Of a stretch of 64,000 bases of DNA, positions 1 to 8,433 are shown piece by piece. The notes beneath the pieces were generated by a model, which worked only from the letters and a program-made list of their open reading frames with translations, was not told where the DNA came from and did not search any database. A program made the position numbers and the translations under genes. Positions within the stretch are counted from its first letter, which is position 1. Each line of letters opens with the position of its first letter. Source of the DNA: Galactobacter valiniphilus (GTDB taxonomy: Bacteria; Actinomycetota; Actinomycetes; Actinomycetales; Micrococcaceae); assembly GCF_003575975.1 (NCBI RefSeq), contig NZ_QQXK01000003.1, forward strand, positions 62,001 through 126,000. The letters are read 5' to 3'.

Positions 1-1
1 C

Positions 2-1522
2 GTGAGGGCAGCCAGCGAGCTGATGCGCACCGCCATCGAGGCGCACCTGCTGGAGCCGCGCGAGGCGCCCCACGCGCTGCCGTCCAGCCCCGGGGCCTGG
101 GAGGAACAGCTCCTGCGGCTCGATCGCGCGAACGAGGCCATGGACGCCGTGGCCGGGCGGCTGCCGGCCCAACGCCTCATTCAGTTCCGTTCCGCGTGGG
201 CGGAGGATCCGCTCGCCGACCTCGTGGTGGCGCTGGTCATGGAGCACCACTTCCTCCTGGGAGGGGCCACCGCTTGCCTGCGCCGAGCACGGGCCCTCTC
301 GTTGCCCGGCCCGCTGGCCCGGGGCATGCTCGTGCGCGCCACCCTGGAGAGCGGAGAGATCTACCGCAGCGTGGCCTCCCTCGCCCAGCAGGAACTGGGG
401 CGCGCGCCGCAGCACCGCGACGACGACCTGGTCCTTGACCTGGCCCCTGAGTCGGAGCTGCGCGAGCTCATGCGCGCTGGCCTGCGCGCTGGCGAGCGCG
501 GGGACGTGCGCCGTCAGGCCGTGGCCCTCGGCCGCCTGGTCCGGCTCGTCCTGCGGCCCCTCGAGACGGAGGGGCGTGAACGGGCGGACGTGGCGCGCGA
601 GGCCTACAAGCGCCGCCTCTTCCGGGTGATCGCCGGGCAGGGCATGCTCATGGCGCTCGGCGTGGGCGGGTACCGCTCCATGTTGGAGAGCGTGACGGAC
701 ACCCTCGTGGCGGACGTGCGACCGTGGCTCGGCGCGCTGGCCGGCGTCAATGAGCTGGCGCTCGCCGTGGACGATGTGGCGCGCGGCTGGCACCGCGAGC
801 TACGCGCTCGCTTCGAGCGCGCCATCAATCACTCGCGGGCCTGGCACCACGGGACGGTGGGCCGAGCCGCGTTTGTGCTGGCCACCGACACCTGGACGGG
901 CGAGGCCGCGCTCGGCGAGGACACCGAGGGCGCCCTGTTCCGCGGCAAGCGGGACCTGCTCGCCACGTGGATGCGGGGCCTGAAGGGCGACTTCACGGCG
1001 ATCGCCTCCCTGGCCGCGCTCCCGAGCGAGGGCGAGGACGCGCGCACCCGCTCGGCCGTGCTCTGGGCTCGGGCCGTGATGCAGACGGAGGAACCCGTGG
1101 CGGCCGCGGCGGCGCTCGCCGACGTGCACGAGGACATGCTCGTGATCTGGCTGGCCAATGTGGCCCTGATCCTGGACCCGGGACGGGCCCATCCCACTAC
1201 CTCGGCGCTGCTCATGCAGGCCGGGCGCGGGCGCGCCGAGGCGGCCCGCAACTTCGAGGCCCTGCGCGTCCTCGTGGAGCCGTGCACGCTCACCGCACGC
1301 GAGATCGACATCGAGCGCGCGCGCCTGGCCGGCGAAGAGGTGGCCACGACGGCGGCGCGCCTGGGGATCAGCGAGCGCACGGTCGAAACGCACCGCTCCA
1401 CCGCCAAGTTGAAGGCCGATCAGCTCGTCGCCCTGGGCTGGAATCCGGCCGATGCGCGGCGCTGGACCCTCGAGCTCGAGGACCTCCTCAAACCGAACGT
1501 TGTTGTGAATGACCATTCATGA
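2..1522 (+). CDS. LuxR-type transcriptional regulator (5' end at window edge)
   Basis: A LuxR/NarL-type helix-turn-helix lies near the C-terminus, about residues 428-485 (TLTAREIDIERARLAG, then ISERTVETHRS), the DNA-binding half of the family. The preceding 420 residues are alpha-helical, rich in Arg, Ala and Leu, and look like the helical or TPR-like arm of large LuxR regulators. No N-terminal ATPase domain is present in what is visible. The first start (GTG) is at base 2, so the true gene may begin outside the window and the N-terminus may be missing. It is followed after 159 bp by the surface-protein operon, and two CTACGTAG palindromes lie between them, so it is a candidate activator of that operon (inference from position). 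Confidence 0.75.
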   Translation: MRAASELMRTAIEAHLLEPREAPHALPSSPGAWEEQLLRLDRANEAMDAVAGRLPAQRLIQFRSAWAEDPLADLVVALVMEHHFLLGGATACLRRARALSLPGPLARGMLVRATLESGEIYRSVASLAQQELGRAPQHRDDDLVLDLAPESELRELMRAGLRAGERGDVRRQAVALGRLVRLVLRPLETEGRERADVAREAYKRRLFRVIAGQGMLMALGVGGYRSMLESVTDTLVADVRPWLGALAGVNELALAVDDVARGWHRELRARFERAINHSRAWHHGTVGRAAFVLATDTWTGEAALGEDTEGALFRGKRDLLATWMRGLKGDFTAIASLAALPSEGEDARTRSAVLWARAVMQTEEPVAAAAALADVHEDMLVIWLANVALILDPGRAHPTTSALLMQAGRGRAEAARNFEALRVLVEPCTLTAREIDIERARLAGEEVATTAARLGISERTVETHRSTAKLKADQLVALGWNPADARRWTLELEDLLKPNVVVNDHS

Positions 1523-1541
1523 AACACCTACTCAATGCCTC

Positions 1542-1582
1542 TACGTAGTTCTATAAAAAGTCCCGTGCCGACTACGTAGTTC
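1542..1582. promoter_or_regulatory. Two direct copies of a CTACGTAG palindrome, 30 bp apart
   Basis: The 11-mer CTACGTAGTTC occurs at 1542-1552 and again at 1572-1582. The start-to-start distance of 30 bp is close to three helical turns, so both sites face the same side of DNA. Each contains the perfect 8-bp palindrome CTACGTAG. They lie between a LuxR-type gene and the surface operon, so an operator for that regulator is likely but unproven. Confidence 0.55.
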
Positions 1583-1631
1583 GGCAAGAAGACCCGCTCC
1601 TAGCGTTATCGCTGTCATCGAAGGAGCTCCC

Positions 1632-1739
1632 ATGCTTCGTCCCTCCGGGGCTCCTCAGCGTCATTTGCGAAGGAGCCCCTCGTGCGCGTCAGAAGAACTT
1701 TGCGACCGGGAACGGCATGGGCCGCGGCCGCCGCCCTGA
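1632..1739 (+). other. Possible 35-codon leader ORF overlapping the adhesin start
   Basis: An ATG at 1632 is preceded by GAAGGAG and opens a 35-codon frame ending in TGA at 1737-1739, inside the signal-peptide region of the adhesin and in another frame. Its composition (Arg- and Pro-rich) is not protein-like, so any role would more likely be in translation of the downstream gene than as a peptide. It shares the RBS-like string CGAAGGAGC with the adhesin's own RBS about 50 bp later. Low confidence. Confidence 0.25.
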
Positions 1740-4570
1740 TCGTGGCGCCGCTCGTGGTGGCCCCGATCGTCTCCGCGGCCGCGCCGGGTACGGACGACGC
1801 GCCCGCGGCGGTGGCCGCAGCGGCGCCCGCCGCCCAGGAGCAGGCCGCACCCGTTGTCGCCGATGAGGCGCAGCCCGCCGCCGCGGCGCCGGCACCCGCA
1901 GCCCAGGAGGCCCCGGCCGCCGACGAGCCGGCGGAGGCATCGCAGCCGGCCACGCAGGAGGCTCCGGCCACGCGGGAGGCTCCGGCCTCCGACACCGCTG
2001 CTGTCGCACCCGCGTCCCCCGCGAGCGACGAGCCGAGCACCCCCGCCGCCGAATCGAGCAGCTCGTCCGCGGCGGCGCCTGCCTCCTCGAAGGCCGGCGC
2101 GCAGCGCGCCGCGGCTCCCGCGAGCGAAGCCGCCCCGAACGAGGAAGCCGCGAGCGAGCCGGTTGCGGCCGCCGCAGCGATCACCCCGCTCGCCGCCGGG
2201 GACCGGGGCACCGTCACGGTGCGTGTGCTGCTCGATCGCAACGGGTCGAGCACCGAGGCGGCCACGGGCTACGCGGGGGCCACCGTGGAGCTCGTCGCCA
2301 AGACGCGTTCACGTGCATATTGGTACGACTTCTGGAGCAACTGGAGCGCCTCGAGTGTGCGGGCGACGTGCGTCTCGACGTCGACCGGTCTGTGCTCGCT
2401 CGACGTCGCCCCGGTGACCTACCTCTTTCAGTACTCAGAGGTGAGCGTCAACCTCGTCTCCACCGGTGCCGGCGTCACGCGGCTGAGCCAGGTGGGCACC
2501 GGTTCATCCGGTGGCTCGCTCACCACCGTCGACGTGATCAACCTCGACGGCGACAAGATGCCGAAGGCCAACAAGACGGCCAAGGCCGAGGACATCACGA
2601 GCGACTCGACGAACAACCCCCGCGCCGTGTTCAGTGTGGTGCGCAACAACCCGAGCCTGAGCGGCAAATGCGGCCTCAAGCTCGGCCTGCTCATGGACGT
2701 CTCGGGCTCCATTGCCGACTCCACGGACGGTGTGAAGAACCTCAAGAATGCCGCGAAGGCCTTCGTCTCCGCGCTCCAGGGCACCCCCTCACAGGTCCTC
2801 ATCCGCAACTTTGCCGACAGTTCCCCGGCCGTTGAGAGCGCCGAGGTGGGAACGCTCACCTCCGTCGCGACCCAGGGCGGCGTCACCACGCTCAACAACG
2901 CCATCGACCAGCTCAACAACAGCAACGTCACGGGCGCTACCAACTGGGATGCGGGCCTCTACCGCATGCGCAACGCCGGCCTCGACGCCGTGGTCATCGT
3001 GACCGACGGCGTGCCGACCTACCGCATGAGGGGCAACTCAACGAGCGGTCCGGGCAACTCGGCCACCGCCGACGTGGTCCAGCACGCCAATTGGTCGGCC
3101 AACGCCGTCAAGGCCGGCCCACAGAGCATCATCGCGGTGGGCGTGGGCAGCGACTTTGCCAAACTGGGCGCGGACCTGAACCTCAAGCTGCTGGCCGCGG
3201 GCCAGGTCTACAAGGCCAGCGACCTGGGCGCGCTCAAGAGCACGTTGACCTCCCTGGCCCAGCAGAACTGCAAGGGCACGGTCAACATCGTCAAGCGAGT
3301 CACCGCCAGCGGGACCACCACGGAAGCCGCTTCCACCCCCGGGGTCGGCTTCACCTTCAAGCAGAACGACGCAGGGGCCAAGGCAACGGACAACAACGGC
3401 GCGGTGAGCTTCGACGTGACGAGCAGCGCGGCCCAGAAGTTCACTGAGGTGGCGCAGCCCGACTACGAGATCGTGCCGCAGAACGGCAAGCCAGCCTCGT
3501 GCACGGCGGATGGTGCCTCCGTCACGGTGAACGCCGTGGCCGGGGATGCAAACTCCTTCACGGTGGCCGGGTCCACCACCAAGACCATCACCTGCGTTGT
3601 CTACAACAAGCCCAAGCCCAAGGACACCTCGCTCACGATCAAGCACGCGTGGGTCGATGAGAACGGCGCGGCTATCCCGGCCGCGGACCTCAGCGACATT
3701 GTGGCGAACGACGGCAACCCCGCGCTCAAGGTCAACACGGGTACGGCGGCCGCCGCGACGTACGGCGCCACGGTCAGCACGTGGTCCGGCTCGGCGCTCA
3801 AGGCCGGGGATACGGCCACGGTGACCGTGGGGACGGCCCCGAGCCTCAAGAGCGCCTACACGGGCAGTTGCACGGTGCAGTCCGTGGCGGTCACTCCCTC
3901 CGGTGCGACGGCGCTCGTGGCGGCAGCCGCTGACAACGCCTTCCTCGTGACGCACACCTTGAAGTGCACCACGCAGCTCACGCTCATCAAGCAGGTCGAA
4001 ACGACCACCGACGTGCCGGCAGCGGCCACGTTGTGGGATCTCACGGTGACTGGCAAGGGCACGGGCAAGACCGGTACGAGCTACCCGGTGACCCCGGGTG
4101 TCGCCTACGGCATCTCCGAGTCCGGCGGGCCCAGCAACCTGGCGGCCAACACCAACTTCGAGCTCACCAATGTCGTCTGCTCGAACGGCAGCTACGACGC
4201 AGGCACCCAGAAGGTCACGGTGTCACGCGGCAAGAGCGCCAACTGCACGTTCACCAACAGCCTCCTCCGGCTTGAGGTGACGAAGACGGCCTACGCCGGC
4301 ACCCCCGATCCGCTCAGCAACGGGACGGAACTGGCCAGCGGCAGTCCCATCTTCACGGGCCAGTACACCTGGCTCTTCACGATCAAGAACACCGGCAAAG
4401 CGCCCATCAAGCTCACCTCGGTGTCCGATCCTCAGCTCGGCAACGTCGCCGTCACCTGTTCAACGAACAAGTCGGCAGCGCTCGCCACCTGGGGTGCCTT
4501 CTCCGGGAACTCCGTGCTCCCGACCGGCGGCACCTACTACTGCAAGGCCACGGGCGCGGTCACCCGCTGA
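1682..4570 (+). CDS. Secreted VWA-domain surface adhesin without a wall anchor
   Basis: A GTG start follows GAAGGAG. The N-terminus is a signal peptide (Arg-rich start, hydrophobic core, then SAAA). Residues about 40-175 are a low-complexity Ala/Pro/Glu/Ser stalk. A von Willebrand A domain starts near residue 330, with MIDAS residues visible as DVSGS (339-343), a TNWD stretch near 420 and TDG at about 441-443. SpaA-like or prealbumin-like beta repeats follow; several begin with a TVNIVKRV- or LTLIKQV-type strand. The protein stops in the middle of a DUF11/DUF7507-like repeat (ends GAVTR), with no LPXTG motif, membrane helix or charged tail. It may be tethered through the downstream fibre proteins, or it may be C-terminally truncated. 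It is first in a SipW-type operon and is probably a tip adhesin (inference). Confidence 0.8.
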   Translation: MRVRRTLRPGTAWAAAAALIVAPLVVAPIVSAAAPGTDDAPAAVAAAAPAAQEQAAPVVADEAQPAAAAPAPAAQEAPAADEPAEASQPATQEAPATREAPASDTAAVAPASPASDEPSTPAAESSSSSAAAPASSKAGAQRAAAPASEAAPNEEAASEPVAAAAAITPLAAGDRGTVTVRVLLDRNGSSTEAATGYAGATVELVAKTRSRAYWYDFWSNWSASSVRATCVSTSTGLCSLDVAPVTYLFQYSEVSVNLVSTGAGVTRLSQVGTGSSGGSLTTVDVINLDGDKMPKANKTAKAEDITSDSTNNPRAVFSVVRNNPSLSGKCGLKLGLLMDVSGSIADSTDGVKNLKNAAKAFVSALQGTPSQVLIRNFADSSPAVESAEVGTLTSVATQGGVTTLNNAIDQLNNSNVTGATNWDAGLYRMRNAGLDAVVIVTDGVPTYRMRGNSTSGPGNSATADVVQHANWSANAVKAGPQSIIAVGVGSDFAKLGADLNLKLLAAGQVYKASDLGALKSTLTSLAQQNCKGTVNIVKRVTASGTTTEAASTPGVGFTFKQNDAGAKATDNNGAVSFDVTSSAAQKFTEVAQPDYEIVPQNGKPASCTADGASVTVNAVAGDANSFTVAGSTTKTITCVVYNKPKPKDTSLTIKHAWVDENGAAIPAADLSDIVANDGNPALKVNTGTAAAATYGATVSTWSGSALKAGDTATVTVGTAPSLKSAYTGSCTVQSVAVTPSGATALVAAAADNAFLVTHTLKCTTQLTLIKQVETTTDVPAAATLWDLTVTGKGTGKTGTSYPVTPGVAYGISESGGPSNLAANTNFELTNVVCSNGSYDAGTQKVTVSRGKSANCTFTNSLLRLEVTKTAYAGTPDPLSNGTELASGSPIFTGQYTWLFTIKNTGKAPIKLTSVSDPQLGNVAVTCSTNKSAALATWGAFSGNSVLPTGGTYYCKATGAVTR

Positions 4571-4655
4571 TCTCACCCGCACCTCCCACCGCCCGGCCCG
4601 GATGGTCGGAACACCCCACCCTGTCGCGCTCGCGACCACTCCACAAGGAGACATC

Positions 4656-5258
4656 ATGAAGAAGAACACCCAGGTTGTTCTGGCCGGTGCCGTTGCCCTT
4701 GGCCTCGCCGCAGGCGGCGGAACGTTCGCCCTCTGGAACTCCACGGCCACCCTCAACGGTGGCGGCGTCACCACCGGCAAGCTCGCGGTCGCCGCTGGCG
4801 CCGTGAGCTACACCGACGCCTCGCCGGACGCTGCCAACACCACGTGGCTCTCGACCTACCGCATCGTTCCGGGCGACACCGTGATCAGCAAGCAGGACGT
4901 CACCGTGACGCTGGTGGGCAAGAACCTCAAGGCCGATCTGTCGCTCGTGAACGCCACGGGCAACATCCTGGACATCCCGGCGGCCCTTGCCTCCGATCTC
5001 ACGGTCACCTACGCGGCCGTCCCCGCCGGAACCACCCCGGTGGCCGGCGACTACCACCCGGCCGCGGGTGCCACCACGCTCAACCTGAAGTCGGGCCTGA
5101 CGCCGGCTGCCACCGACACCGCCGTGTACACGGTCTACGTGAAGTACGCCTTCGCGAAGGCCGCCGGCAACCTCGACCCGAACACGACCGCCACCCAGCT
5201 GGACCAGACGGCCAAGCTCATCGACACGACTCAGGTTTCCCTGACTCAGGTCCGCTAG
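4656..5258 (+). CDS. SipW-cognate exported protein, TasA-like fibre subunit (first copy)
   Basis: The start is the ATG at 4656, 5 nt after AAGGAG; an upstream in-frame ATG at 4494 would overlap the previous gene and gives an implausible Arg/Pro-rich extension. The 200-residue product starts MKKNTQVVLAGAVALGLA and then has GGTFALWNSTATL, the pattern of SipW-type (alternate signal peptidase) substrates such as TasA and camelysin. The remainder is beta-rich with no second membrane segment. The neighbouring peptidase gene supports export and cleavage by it. The probable role is a fibre or biofilm-matrix subunit, by analogy with TasA. Family membership is judged by eye from the signal region and length. 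Confidence 0.8.
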   Translation: MKKNTQVVLAGAVALGLAAGGGTFALWNSTATLNGGGVTTGKLAVAAGAVSYTDASPDAANTTWLSTYRIVPGDTVISKQDVTVTLVGKNLKADLSLVNATGNILDIPAALASDLTVTYAAVPAGTTPVAGDYHPAAGATTLNLKSGLTPAATDTAVYTVYVKYAFAKAAGNLDPNTTATQLDQTAKLIDTTQVSLTQVR

Positions 5259-5294
5259 GCGACAACGCGTCGTCGCACCCACTGCATCACCCTC

Positions 5295-5322
5295 CGGTGC
5301 CCGCCCTGCGGGGCGGGCACCG
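5295..5322 (+). terminator. Intercistronic hairpin between the two fibre-subunit genes
   Basis: A perfect 12-bp stem (CGGTGCCCGCCC, loop TGCG, and its complement) lies 8 nt before the RBS of the next gene. There is no T-tract, so it more likely sets the ratio of the two subunits by partial termination or mRNA stability than ends the operon. Confidence 0.6.
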
Positions 5323-5340
5323 GGCCCGAAAGGAGACACC

Positions 5341-6132
5341 GTGAAGACCAGAAGCGTCGTCACCACCACAGCGGTCCTGGCCGGCGCCACGGCGCTGGGC
5401 ATCGCCGCCGGAAGTGCCACGTTCGCCCTCTGGAAGACGGACACCTCGATCAAGAGTTCCGTCACCACGGGCCAGTTCTCCCTGCAGGTGCAGGACGGCA
5501 ACGGAGGCGGCACCCCCTCCTCCTGGGCGGCGGCGAGCTACGGCACCATCGGCTTTAACGTCAACGCCGCCACCCCGGCCGGCAACCGCCCGGCCGATCC
5601 GCTGGCGGCCCTGGATTCCGGGGCGCCGCAGGCCTACCCGATCAAGGTGGACTCCTCGGCCTGGGGTCGCTTCGGGCTCGCCTTCGACCTCAAGGGGCTG
5701 AGCACGAGCTACACGGGTGCCGGCAATGCGGACACCGCCCTCATCGCGGCCTCCAAGGTGGTCATCTCCACCGTCAGCTCGAGCGCCGCATGCACCCCGA
5801 GCTACGTTCCCAGCTCGGCGGCCACGATCTACTCCGGACCGCTCAGCGACGCAGCCACTCTGCCGAGCAATCCGGTCCAGGGAGTGCAGGGCAATCCGGC
5901 CGCGAGCGCCTCGGACACCAAGTACGTCTGCCTGCAGTTCAGCGTCCCCGGCTCCTCGACCCCGTACACCAACGAGGTCACGGTCAACGGTGAAGGTACG
6001 GGCCTCTCGCAGAGCACCGTCAAGGCCACGGATACCTGGACGAGCGGCGGCGGCGTCGGCTTCACCGCGGCGCAGCGCTCCTTCTCCTTGCAGCTCAAGG
6101 TGGCCCCCACCCTGAACCGGGCCACGCCGTGA
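5341..6132 (+). CDS. SipW-cognate exported protein, TasA-like fibre subunit (second copy)
   Basis: A GTG start follows AAAGGAG. The 263-residue product has the same N-terminal design as its upstream neighbour: MKTRSVVTTTAVLAGAT, a hydrophobic core, then SATFALWKTDTS. It is a paralogue, not a copy; the mature region is longer, Ser/Thr/Gly-rich, and carries two Cys residues (SAACTPSY and KYVCLQF) that could form a disulphide after export. The last four bases (GTGA) overlap the start of the signal peptidase gene, indicating translational coupling. Probably a second or minor fibre component. Confidence 0.78.
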   Translation: MKTRSVVTTTAVLAGATALGIAAGSATFALWKTDTSIKSSVTTGQFSLQVQDGNGGGTPSSWAAASYGTIGFNVNAATPAGNRPADPLAALDSGAPQAYPIKVDSSAWGRFGLAFDLKGLSTSYTGAGNADTALIAASKVVISTVSSSAACTPSYVPSSAATIYSGPLSDAATLPSNPVQGVQGNPAASASDTKYVCLQFSVPGSSTPYTNEVTVNGEGTGLSQSTVKATDTWTSGGGVGFTAAQRSFSLQLKVAPTLNRATP

Positions 6133-6695
6133 ACCTCCTGGGCAAGGCGTTCGGCCTCCTCGTGACCGCCGCGCTGCTCGGCGTCTTCGGTCTCGTCGTC
6201 GCCGTGCCCCTGGCCACCGGGGCCACGACCCTGACCGTTCTGACGGGGTCGATGGAACCCACGATTGCCCCGGGCGCGCTCGTGGCAGTCAAGCCCGTGC
6301 AACCCTCCGAAATCCAGGTCGGCGACATCGTCACCTTCCGCCCGGACAGCGGCTCAGAGGACCTCATCACCCACCGCGTGGTGGCCATCCACGTCGGAGC
6401 ACAGGGCACCCAGTGGGTCACGCGCGGCGACGCAAACAACACGGACGACCCGCCGATCACGGCGGAGCAGATCCGCGGCACGGTCAGCTATTCGCTGCCC
6501 TACCTCGGCTATGCGCGCCAATGGCTTAACGCCGCAGGACCCGCCCCGCTCGTCGGCCTCGCCGTCGTGATCGTTATTGCGGCGCTGTGGCCGCTCATCA
6601 TCCGCCGGCGCGGTGACGCCGCACCGAACGCCGAAGCGGCGGTCGACGCGCAGCCCGGCACTCGTATCCCTGACCTGAGAGGTGCATCATCATGA
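6129..6695 (+). CDS. sipW: SipW-type (ER-type) signal peptidase I
   Basis: The 188-residue protein has an N-terminal membrane helix (residues about 8-30), the catalytic serine in TGSMEPTI (Ser41), a histidine in LITHRVV (His82) where bacterial-type enzymes have lysine, and a WVTRGDANNTDD block that contains the conserved Gly-Asp. A second helix (about 138-160) with an RRR stop-transfer leads to a cytoplasmic tail. The Ser/His dyad defines the archaeal/ER-type group that includes Bacillus SipW, which processes TasA-like proteins. It overlaps both neighbours by 4 bp (GTGA and ATGA). It should cleave the two preceding proteins at the membrane surface. Confidence 0.9.
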   Translation: MNLLGKAFGLLVTAALLGVFGLVVAVPLATGATTLTVLTGSMEPTIAPGALVAVKPVQPSEIQVGDIVTFRPDSGSEDLITHRVVAIHVGAQGTQWVTRGDANNTDDPPITAEQIRGTVSYSLPYLGYARQWLNAAGPAPLVGLAVVIVIAALWPLIIRRRGDAAPNAEAAVDAQPGTRIPDLRGASS

Positions 6696-7537
6696 ACCGC
6701 CAGCTACGCCGTGTCTTCGCGGCAGGAGCGCTCGCCGTGCTGCTGGCTGCAGGTGCAGCGGCACCGGCCGGTGCCGACACCACCATCGAGGTGGCTCCCG
6801 AGGTCAGTTGGGACGGCGAAGCGGGTACCTGGTCGCAGGAGATCGACGAGCCCATGTTCTCGGTCTCCAACATGGTGCCGTGCAACACCGAGGTCCGCTC
6901 GGCCCTCGTGCGCAACGGTGGAACCCGCGAGGCGCACCTCACGGTGACCCTGCAGAACGCCCAGCTGGCCGAGGGGCGCAGCGCGAGCGACCCCTTCTAC
7001 CAGCAGATTCACCTGCAGATGTTCAAGGGCACCTCCTCCGACCTCGAGGTGGATGACACCATCCCGAACCTCGTGGGGCGCGACATCGTGCTCTTCGATG
7101 GGGACGTCGCCGCGGGCCAGGAGGTCCCGGTTCGCGCCCAGTACGCCTGGATGTACGGAAATGCCTGCGGCGTGGATCCGGATAACGCGGCCAACGGTGC
7201 CGAGGGGCCGTGGATGGACTTCAAGATCGTCGCCACGATGCGCTACGTCATCGACAGCACCCCGCCGCCCTCCACCACGGCGGCCCCGACGAGCACGCCG
7301 GCCCCGAGCGACACCGTGATTCCGCCCACGACCGTCACGGTAACCACCACCGCGACCGACGGCATCGACGCTGGCGTCAAGAGCAGCACCCCCCCGGCCG
7401 GAGGCGGCGGGGGAGACCTTCCCTCGACGGGCCTCGGGACGCCCGTCATGGCGCTGGGCCTGACCGGGCTCGTGCTGCTGGCCCTTGGACTGCCGCTCAT
7501 CCTGCGCCGCCGCAAGGGCAAGCGCAGCCACGCCTGA
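6692..7537 (+). CDS. LPXTG cell-wall-anchored surface protein
   Basis: The 281-residue protein has an N-terminal signal peptide ([18 protein letters not shown], ending near PAGAD), a folded region to about residue 190, a Pro/Thr/Ser wall-spanning linker, and a complete sorting signal: LPSTG at 243-247, a hydrophobic helix and a RRRKGKR tail. A sortase would attach it to peptidoglycan; no sortase gene is in the window. Two Cys (PCNTE and NACGV) may pair outside the cell. As the only anchored product of the operon it is a good candidate for the base that holds the SipW-dependent fibre on the wall (inference). The ATGA overlap with sipW supports co-expression. Confidence 0.85.
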   Translation: MNRQLRRVFAAGALAVLLAAGAAAPAGADTTIEVAPEVSWDGEAGTWSQEIDEPMFSVSNMVPCNTEVRSALVRNGGTREAHLTVTLQNAQLAEGRSASDPFYQQIHLQMFKGTSSDLEVDDTIPNLVGRDIVLFDGDVAAGQEVPVRAQYAWMYGNACGVDPDNAANGAEGPWMDFKIVATMRYVIDSTPPPSTTAAPTSTPAPSDTVIPPTTVTVTTTATDGIDAGVKSSTPPAGGGGGDLPSTGLGTPVMALGLTGLVLLALGLPLILRRRKGKRSHA

Positions 7538-7600
7538 TCCACCCACCCGGCCCCACGCCGTCGTGCACCAGCGCGGCAACAGCCAAGGCCACCCACCCGC

Positions 7601-7628
7601 GTACCCGCCCTTCACCTGGGGCGGGTAC
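7601..7628 (+). terminator. Hairpin after the surface operon
   Basis: A perfect 10-bp stem GTACCCGCCC with an 8-nt loop and its complement. It is the first of two adjacent hairpins 64 bp after the LPXTG gene. Confidence 0.6.
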
Positions 7629-7640
7629 ACCCCAGAAACG

Positions 7641-7680
7641 CGCGGGCCATACCTCGAATGGGAGCGAGGTATGGCCCGCG
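7641..7680 (+). terminator. Main terminator of the surface operon
   Basis: A perfect 16-bp inverted repeat (CGCGGGCCATACCTCG, 8-nt loop) followed by TCTCTTCG. It isolates the surface operon from the ribosomal-protein promoter directly downstream. Confidence 0.85.
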
Positions 7681-7690
7681 TCTCTTCGCC

Positions 7691-7720
7691 TTGGAACCCG
7701 CGGGGTTCTTCGGCTACCAT
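7691..7720 (+). promoter_or_regulatory. Candidate promoter of rplM-rpsI
   Basis: TTGGAA at 7691-7696 and TACCAT at 7715-7720 with an 18-bp spacer, about 230 bp before rplM. Confidence 0.45.
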
Positions 7721-7951
7721 TGATAGTTGTTGTGCGCGTGTGCTTTCGACACCACCCGCTTCGCGTGACGGCCCGGTTGCAGGGCCACTGGTCTGCGAGC
7801 GGAGCGAGAGCCTCAGCTGTTGAGCGGAAAAGTCCTCACCTGGACCGTTCCTCCTGTGCACAGCAACACCACGGCGCCCGCGCCGGGCGGTTCTCACGCC
7901 CACCTCGGTGCCGGACGTCTGACCAGTCAAGTAAACGAAGGCATACATACA

Positions 7952-8395
7952 GTGCGTACGTACACCCCGAAGGCCGACGACGCCGATCGTCAGTGGCACG
8001 TCATCGACGCCACCGACGTCGTCCTCGGTCGCCTCGCCACCCAGACCGCAACCCTGCTGCGTGGCAAGCACAAGCCGACTTTCGCCCCCCACGTGGACAT
8101 GGGCGACTTTGTCATCATCATCAACGCCGAGAAGGTTGCCCTCACCGGCGCCAAGCTCGAGAACAAGCGCGCCTACCGCCACACGGGCTTCCCGGGTGGC
8201 CTGCGCTCCGTGAACTACGCCGAGCTGCTCGAGAAGAACCCCGTTCTCGCCGTGCAGAAGGCCGTTCGTGGCATGCTCCCGAAGAATTCGCTCGCCGCTC
8301 AGCAGCTGACGAAGCTCAAGGTGTTCCGCGGTGCCGAGCACCCGCACGCCGCTCAGCAGCCGAAGCCCTACGAGATCTCGCAGGTCTCCCAGTAA
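7952..8395 (+). CDS. rplM: 50S ribosomal protein L13
   Basis: The product begins [19 protein letters not shown], with GRLATQ and [10 protein letters not shown] following, all characteristic of actinobacterial L13, and is 147 residues long as expected. The GTG at 7952 is chosen because it gives the conserved N-terminus; upstream in-frame starts add a non-conserved 44-residue extension. L13 binds 23S rRNA early in large-subunit assembly. It is 38 bp before rpsI, the usual pair. Confidence 0.97.
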   Translation: MRTYTPKADDADRQWHVIDATDVVLGRLATQTATLLRGKHKPTFAPHVDMGDFVIIINAEKVALTGAKLENKRAYRHTGFPGGLRSVNYAELLEKNPVLAVQKAVRGMLPKNSLAAQQLTKLKVFRGAEHPHAAQQPKPYEISQVSQ

Positions 8396-8433
8396 TTCTG
8401 GGCCAACGAGTAGAAACTTCTAAAGGAGAAATC

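Larger units (their letters stand above)
7538..7951 (+). other. 414-bp intergenic region: terminators, promoter and long rplM leader
   Basis: No protein gene is seen. It holds two hairpins (7601-7628 and 7641-7680), a likely promoter (7691-7720) and about 225 nt of leader before rplM. Frames opening at 7820 run into rplM, but the homologous start of L13 is at 7952. The leader could hold an autoregulatory structure; none can be named. Confidence 0.5.

Noticed and set aside
4494-4655. Upstream start for the first SipW-cognate protein
   Set aside because: It overlaps the adhesin gene and would place an Arg/Pro-rich sequence before the signal peptide; the ATG at 4656 has a perfect RBS.
7820-7951. 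N-terminal extension of L13
   Set aside because: The 44 extra residues are not protein-like for L13, and the conserved MRTYTPKA start is at 7952.
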